A DNA stretch of 64,000 nt from the NCBI GenBank assembly GCA_029263215.1, contig JAJCXY010000051.1, forward strand, positions 1 through 64,000, in the 5' to 3' direction. The notes beneath the pieces were generated by a model, which was given only the letters and a program-made list of their open reading frames with translations, was not told where the DNA came from and did no database searches. Position 1 is the stretch's first letter. Each line of letters begins with the position of its first letter. The stretch comes from Acidimicrobiales bacterium (lineage in GTDB: Bacteria > Actinomycetota > Acidimicrobiia > Acidimicrobiales > Aldehydirespiratoraceae). A program made the position numbers and the translations under genes. Of this stretch, positions 60,518-64,000 are shown piece by piece.

Positions 60518-62272
60518 TCAGACCCCGGAGCTCGGCGGTGAAGGAAGTCGACAGGCCAGGTTGTCGGCCTTGGTTCGGTCGACGGGTCGGCTGGTCCAGT
60601 GGCCGTGGGGACCGTCGTTGCTCATGACGTAGGCGTTGGTGCGGTTGGGATCGCCGGCCACCGCGATCACAAAATGGTCTGGTGAGGTAACCAGGGGGAT
60701 CAGCCGGTGGGGATCGTCGGATGTGCCGAACACCGTGGGTATGTGGCCGTCGAGGGCGAGGTCGGCCATTCGCGGGTTGCCGGGGGTGAGCCTGCTCCAT
60801 TCGCCGATCAGCTTCTCGAACTTCCATGCAGGGAGTCTGGCCTGTTCGAAGAGAGCGGTGCCCACATCGGACTTCGACCAGCCCGAGGAGGCGAACACCC
60901 TGGCCAACACCGGCGCCAGGATCAGCAGTGGTCGGTAGTGGCCCTGGCCGAGGCCGTGGACGTGGGTGAGGTCCCAACCACTCACCCTGACGAGCCCGTC
61001 GGCGAGGTAGGGGAGGATTTCCTCAGGGGTGGAACCGACGACACTTCCGATGATCAATCCACTGTTCATCCGGGCCATGGTCACCGCGTCGTTGCCGACT
61101 GAGCCACCGAAGTCGGCGCTTACCGGCTCCCAGCCGATCTCGGTGAGAGTGTCCCAGTCTTCGGCCAGCACCACCCGTGCGGAGTTTCCGAAGGTGGCCT
61201 TGTCGTGTTCGTCGGCGGTGAAGCCGTAGACGTTGCGCAGATAGAGGCGTAGCCATCGACCGACTGCGGTGTTGGCGTGGGTGCCTTCTCGCAGGGCCCC
61301 CTGGCCGGAGTTGAGTCCGAATTCGCGGGCGGACGGTCCGCTGAAAATGACCAGAGCATCGGCGCCGGTGGTATTGCCGGAATGTTCCGCTCCGTAGCTG
61401 GGATCGGCGAGGATCTCGGTTAGCGCCAGCAGGATCGGCAGCTGATCGGGGTGACAGCCCGCCATGACCGCGTTCACCGCCACGGACCAAACCGTGAGAT
61501 CTCGGCCCGAGGACTTGGCAGTGCCGAGGGTCTTCCACGGATCATGACCGGAGTCGCCGATCAACTTCTCGACACGATCGCGGGTGGGGGGAATGATCGG
61601 TAGGCCGTCGCTCCAACCCTCCTCGACGAATCGCCGGTTGATCTCGTCGATGGTGCCCGACGCTACGACGTCGAGGGCGGTGGGCTCGATGGGTCCGCCC
61701 GCCCCGGGCGAACCGTCGATGGCTCGATGGGTGAGGCCCGCGACGATCTCATCCATGGTGTGAGCCAGGAGATCGGCAACATTGTCGACGTGTGTCCGTG
61801 CGTCGACGTGGCCCCGGAGCACGGCGAGAGCAAGCCCGTCGAAGCCGTGACCCCGGCCGGTGGCGCGGGCCTGTTTATCGAACCCCTCACAGACGATCGA
61901 TACCGACGGGATCCCTGCTCTTTCGGCGGCGATGGATGCCCGCATCACGGCGGGCGTGCAGCTACCTCAACAACCCATCCCGGAGACGACGGCATCGATG
62001 CGCCTTGTCCGGAGCCTGTCGGGGAGCCGGGAAATCACTTCCGCCTCGTCCCCGCCATGGGTGTTTCCGAACTCCTCGTAGCCGACGACTTCGACCCCTC
62101 CGAAGCGCTCGGTGAGCTCTGCCTCGATGACGGGGAAGAGCTCGTCGCCGCGAAAGAGGTCGTCCCAGAGGAACGCCACTCGCTTGTCGTCCAACTCGTC
62201 GAGCCGATCGGCGAGGCGATGAACCTGCACTCCCAAGGGGGAGCGGGGCCAGATGGCTTCGTAGGATTCCAT
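60518..62272 (-). CDS. UGSC-family selenoprotein with large C-terminal domain (in-frame TGA = Sec)
   Basis: One 584-residue frame interrupted only by TGA at 61967-61969. Reading TGA as selenocysteine gives GMGC-U102-GSC105-TPAVMRASIAAER, the UGSC motif. The N-terminal domain (to about 170: DKRVAFLWDDLFRG, SVSIVCEGFD) is that of the UGSC family. A second domain, about 185-584, begins INRRFVEEGWSDGLPIIPPT and has no function known to me. A SECIS-like hairpin sits 11 bases after the TGA. A redox role for Cys101/Sec102/Cys105 is likely. ATG at 62272 is preferred; the frame is open to 62395. Read normally, it would look like two broken genes. Confidence 0.87.
61938..61969 (-). promoter_or_regulatory. 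bacterial SECIS-like element with its UGA codon
   Basis: On the minus strand the TGA (61969-61967) is followed by 11 bases and a hairpin GCCCGC-CGTGAT-GCGGGC (61955-61938). The stem is six perfect G/C pairs and the six-base loop has a G in its second position. This agrees with the bacterial SECIS rules of a small stem-loop shortly after the UGA with an early G in the apical loop. Confidence 0.82.
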
Positions 62273-62723
62273 GACGACATGGTGCCAGATCAAGGGAGAT
62301 GGGCGACTGGCCAACAACGAGCTGGCGGCCCGGGTCGGACTCAGCCCCTCGCCGCGCCTGCGTCGGGTGCGAAACCTGGAGGCTTCCGGAGCCATCGCCG
62401 GCTACACCGCGGTGCTCGATCGCACCTCGATCGGGTGCTCGTACGAACCCCTGGTGTGGGTGACCCTGTCCGCGGTCAACCGAGGCTCCATGGATGAGTT
62501 CGAGGCGGCGGTGAACGAGGTTCCCGAGGTGGTCGAGTCGCTGCGCATGATGGGCCAGCCCGACTATCTGCTCAGGGTGGTGGCAGCCGATCCGCAGGCA
62601 TTCGAAACCCTCTACATCGACAGGCTTGCCAACCTGCCATGGGTCCAAACCCTCACGTCGCAGCTCGCGATGAAGGTGGTGAAGCGCACCCACGTTCTGC
62701 CGGTACACCCATCGGCGCCGTGA
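62271..62723 (+). CDS. Lrp/AsnC-family regulator with abnormal N-terminus
   Basis: A 150-residue Lrp-type protein. The HTH reads DGRLANNELAARVGLSPSPR with LRRVRNLEASGAIAGYTAVL, followed by the RAM ligand domain (VVESLRMMGQPDYLLRVVAA, LPWVQTLTSQLAMKVVKRTH). The usual first helix (L-D-x-x-D-x-x-I-L) is absent: only MTTWCQIKG precedes DGRL, and an in-frame stop lies at 62262-62264. Its ATG shares the CATG with the divergent selenoprotein start. It is probably functional or slightly truncated, and it may control the selenoprotein operon. Confidence 0.82.
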   Translation: MTTWCQIKGDGRLANNELAARVGLSPSPRLRRVRNLEASGAIAGYTAVLDRTSIGCSYEPLVWVTLSAVNRGSMDEFEAAVNEVPEVVESLRMMGQPDYLLRVVAADPQAFETLYIDRLANLPWVQTLTSQLAMKVVKRTHVLPVHPSAP

Positions 62724-62733
62724 TCGTCCGGGA

Positions 62734-63489
62734 TCAACGCGCTCGAAGCCAAGGGGTGGTGGCGGCACCGATCGTCATGCCGGAGGCGTCGAAACTGATG
62801 CTGCGACTCCATTGGGTGTCGTCGAATACGACGGTGAGTTGGGGTTGGATGGCTGCTCCGCCGAACGCGGCGAGACCCCGGCGAGCTGACCATGTTCCAT
62901 CCAGTGGACCGCACGAGAGCGTCAGGTCGCGAGCGAACGTGCACCTGGCCCCGAGTTGATCGTCGGCTTCGGTGGTGGTCCAGGTCCCGGCCGTCAGGGA
63001 CTCGACCGTATTCAGTGATCGCTCAGTGGGACGCTTGTGTCTCGGGGGACGATCGACGCGGTGCCAGAGTGTGTCGGTCCGAGCTACCGGCGCGATGACG
63101 TCGCCGTTGAGCACGATCTCCACCGAACCGCCCCGAGCATCGTCGGTGATGACGTAGGTGATCCAGCCTCGTGCGGGATCGGTGTTGTCGACATCGGCCA
63201 ACCACCAGCCCAAGCCGCCGTGCTCGCCGGATGCATCGCCACACGTGAGGCGGTGGTTGTCGGCGAGTTCACAGGTGTCACCGATAGATCCGAGTACGCC
63301 GTAGCGATCCGACGTGTCGGTCGAGACCGCGGTCCACGTACCGATCAGGTCCCACTCGAACGCGGTGAGCGGACCGATCTGGTCGATGTCTGAAGCGATT
63401 CGTTCGACGCCCAAAGCGGTCTCGGCCGGCTGATGGCCGCAGGCGCCGATCGCCAAGACGAGCGCGAGAACGAGGGGCGAATGAGACAT
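62734..63489 (-). CDS. predicted lipoprotein with two related halves
   Basis: A 251-residue exported lipoprotein: MSHSPLVLALVLAIGACGHQ with lipobox IGAC. The mature protein has two similar beta-rich blocks, each with T-W-T, a Cys pair around strands (DTCELADNHRLTCGD; ARCTFARDLTLSCGP) and a Gly-rich turn. I do not recognise the family. ATG at 63489 is chosen for the signal peptide. It is divergent from the adenosine deaminase gene and converges on the Lrp gene. Confidence 0.72.
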   Translation of the reverse strand: MSHSPLVLALVLAIGACGHQPAETALGVERIASDIDQIGPLTAFEWDLIGTWTAVSTDTSDRYGVLGSIGDTCELADNHRLTCGDASGEHGGLGWWLADVDNTDPARGWITYVITDDARGGSVEIVLNGDVIAPVARTDTLWHRVDRPPRHKRPTERSLNTVESLTAGTWTTTEADDQLGARCTFARDLTLSCGPLDGTWSARRGLAAFGGAAIQPQLTVVFDDTQWSRSISFDASGMTIGAATTPWLRAR

Positions 63490-63559
63490 CAGGCTGTGGT
63501 GTCGACGGAATGATGGTGTCGACTTGAGCGCGGGTGTCGACCTCGGGGAGTCTGGGGCC

Positions 63560-64000
63560 ATGAGAGATTTCATTGCCGGTCTCCCCAAGGCGGAGCTCCA
63601 TCTCCACATCGAGGGGACGCTTCGCCCCGAGGCTGTCGTGCGGCTCGGTCAGCGCAACGGCGTCGACCTACCGTTCGACAGCGCGTCTGGAGTTGTGAGA
63701 GCGCTCGCCGACCGGCCGGCCGGGCTCGAGGGCTTCCTCGATCATCACTATCTGGTGGGCGACACCATCTGCACCGGAGAGGACTTCTTCGAGGTCACCC
63801 ATGAGTTGCTCGAGACGTGCCGGCTCAACAACATCGTCTATGTCGAACTTTTCTTCGACCCCCAGGCCCATACCAGTCGAGGGATCCCCTTCGACGCTGT
63901 GGTCGATGGCATCCAGCGCGGGCTCGAGCAAGGGCGAGCCGACTTCGCGGTGGATGCGAACCTCATCATGTGTATCAATCGCGAGCGCACGGTCGAGAGT
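63560..64000 (+). CDS. add: adenosine deaminase, 5' part (runs off the window)
   Basis: The first 147 codons of an adenosine/adenine deaminase-family amidohydrolase. MRDFIAGLPKAELHLHIEGT has the metal HxH and the E-G-T substrate loop, and NNIVYVELFFDPQAHTSRGI is the family's next strand with the R and D. It converts adenosine to inosine or adenine to hypoxanthine, which would feed a purine-degrading hydroxylase such as the XdhD system. The frame is open to the window edge. Confidence 0.88.
   Translation, partial: MRDFIAGLPKAELHLHIEGTLRPEAVVRLGQRNGVDLPFDSASGVVRALADRPAGLEGFLDHHYLVGDTICTGEDFFEVTHELLETCRLNNIVYVELFFDPQAHTSRGIPFDAVVDGIQRGLEQGRADFAVDANLIMCINRERTVES

Noticed and set aside
61780-61791. 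ATTGTCGACGTG inside the selenoprotein gene as a fourth operator copy
   Set aside because: The right half does not match ACAAT, and it lies within coding sequence well downstream of the start.
60518-62272. Pseudogene or nonsense mutation as explanation for the split UGSC gene
   Set aside because: The only stop is TGA, it falls exactly at the family's Sec position, and both sides are conserved with a SECIS-like hairpin directly downstream. A random nonsense mutation would not place all three together.
1-64000. CRISPR array, rRNA operon or insertion-sequence transposase
   Set aside because: I saw no regularly spaced short repeats, no rRNA stretches and no transposase motif in the reading of the translated frames.

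Overview
The window is a gene-dense, high-GC stretch (C/G-ending codons, frequent GTG starts, many 1-4 base ATGA/GTGA overlaps) with no gap longer than about 300 bases without a gene. A CrgA septation protein, a DevS-type kinase with its regulator, and several luciferase-like oxidoreductases of the kind that use F420 or flavin all point to an actinobacterium. An Acidimicrobiia-like marine or soil lineage is my inference; there is no rRNA here to prove it.

Layout. 0-0.7 kb: a VapBC pair and tRNA-Gly(CCC). 0.75-5.3 kb: a minus-strand operon of PNPOx-like protein, tandem Usp, response regulator, small protein, histidine kinase and esterase, which resembles the mycobacterial Usp-devR-devS arrangement. 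5.3-13.8 kb: thymidine kinase and dCTP deaminase, CrgA, an ODP-type metallo-beta-lactamase fused to a diguanylate cyclase, a thiolase-fold protein without catalytic residues, DoxX, two lipoproteins, MOSC and DinB-like proteins. 13.8-20.5 kb: a PYROXD2/CrtI-like oxidase and an operon of SDR, LLM oxidoreductase, DhnA/LsrF-like aldolase, FGGY kinase and 2-hydroxyacid dehydrogenase. 20.5-27.5 kb: three more LLM oxidoreductases, an EamA exporter, an amidohydrolase, RidA and a Rieske oxygenase.

27.6-37.0 kb: a compact set ygfM-xdhD-ssnA-xdhC-yqeB-yqeC plus a VanX-like dipeptidase and a dihydropyrimidinase. These are the genes of the selenium-dependent molybdenum hydroxylase / purine degradation island known from E. 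coli. The XdhD protein has lost all eight cysteines of its [2Fe-2S] domain. 37.1-45.2 kb: a secreted 10-unit PKD protein followed by a MoxR-DUF58-transglutaminase-like operon whose transglutaminase lacks its cysteine. 45.4-47.8 kb: enoyl-CoA hydratase, MBL hydrolase and a TauE-type transporter.

47.8-58.6 kb: a protocatechuate 4,5-cleavage pathway (ligAB, ligC, ligI, galD, ligJ, ligK) with a FadR-type GntR regulator. A palindrome ATTGTnnACAAT occurs in front of three of its transcription units, which suggests a local regulon. A one-gene AbiEi-like cassette bounded by inverted repeats sits inside it, fitting exactly between the stop codons of two convergent pathway genes. 58.6-62.3 kb: the most striking unit, an operon beginning with a gene interrupted by an in-frame TGA that reads Cys-Sec-Gly-Ser-Cys and is followed by a bacterial SECIS-like hairpin (a UGSC-family selenoprotein fused to a large C-terminal domain), then a cytochrome P450 and a PhnD-like protein. 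62.3-64 kb: an Lrp-type regulator with an abnormal N-terminus, a lipoprotein and the start of an adenosine deaminase.

Taken together the window suggests an organism that uses selenium in two ways (selenocysteine and a selenium-dependent molybdenum hydroxylase) and that lives on aromatic acids and purine-like heterocycles.
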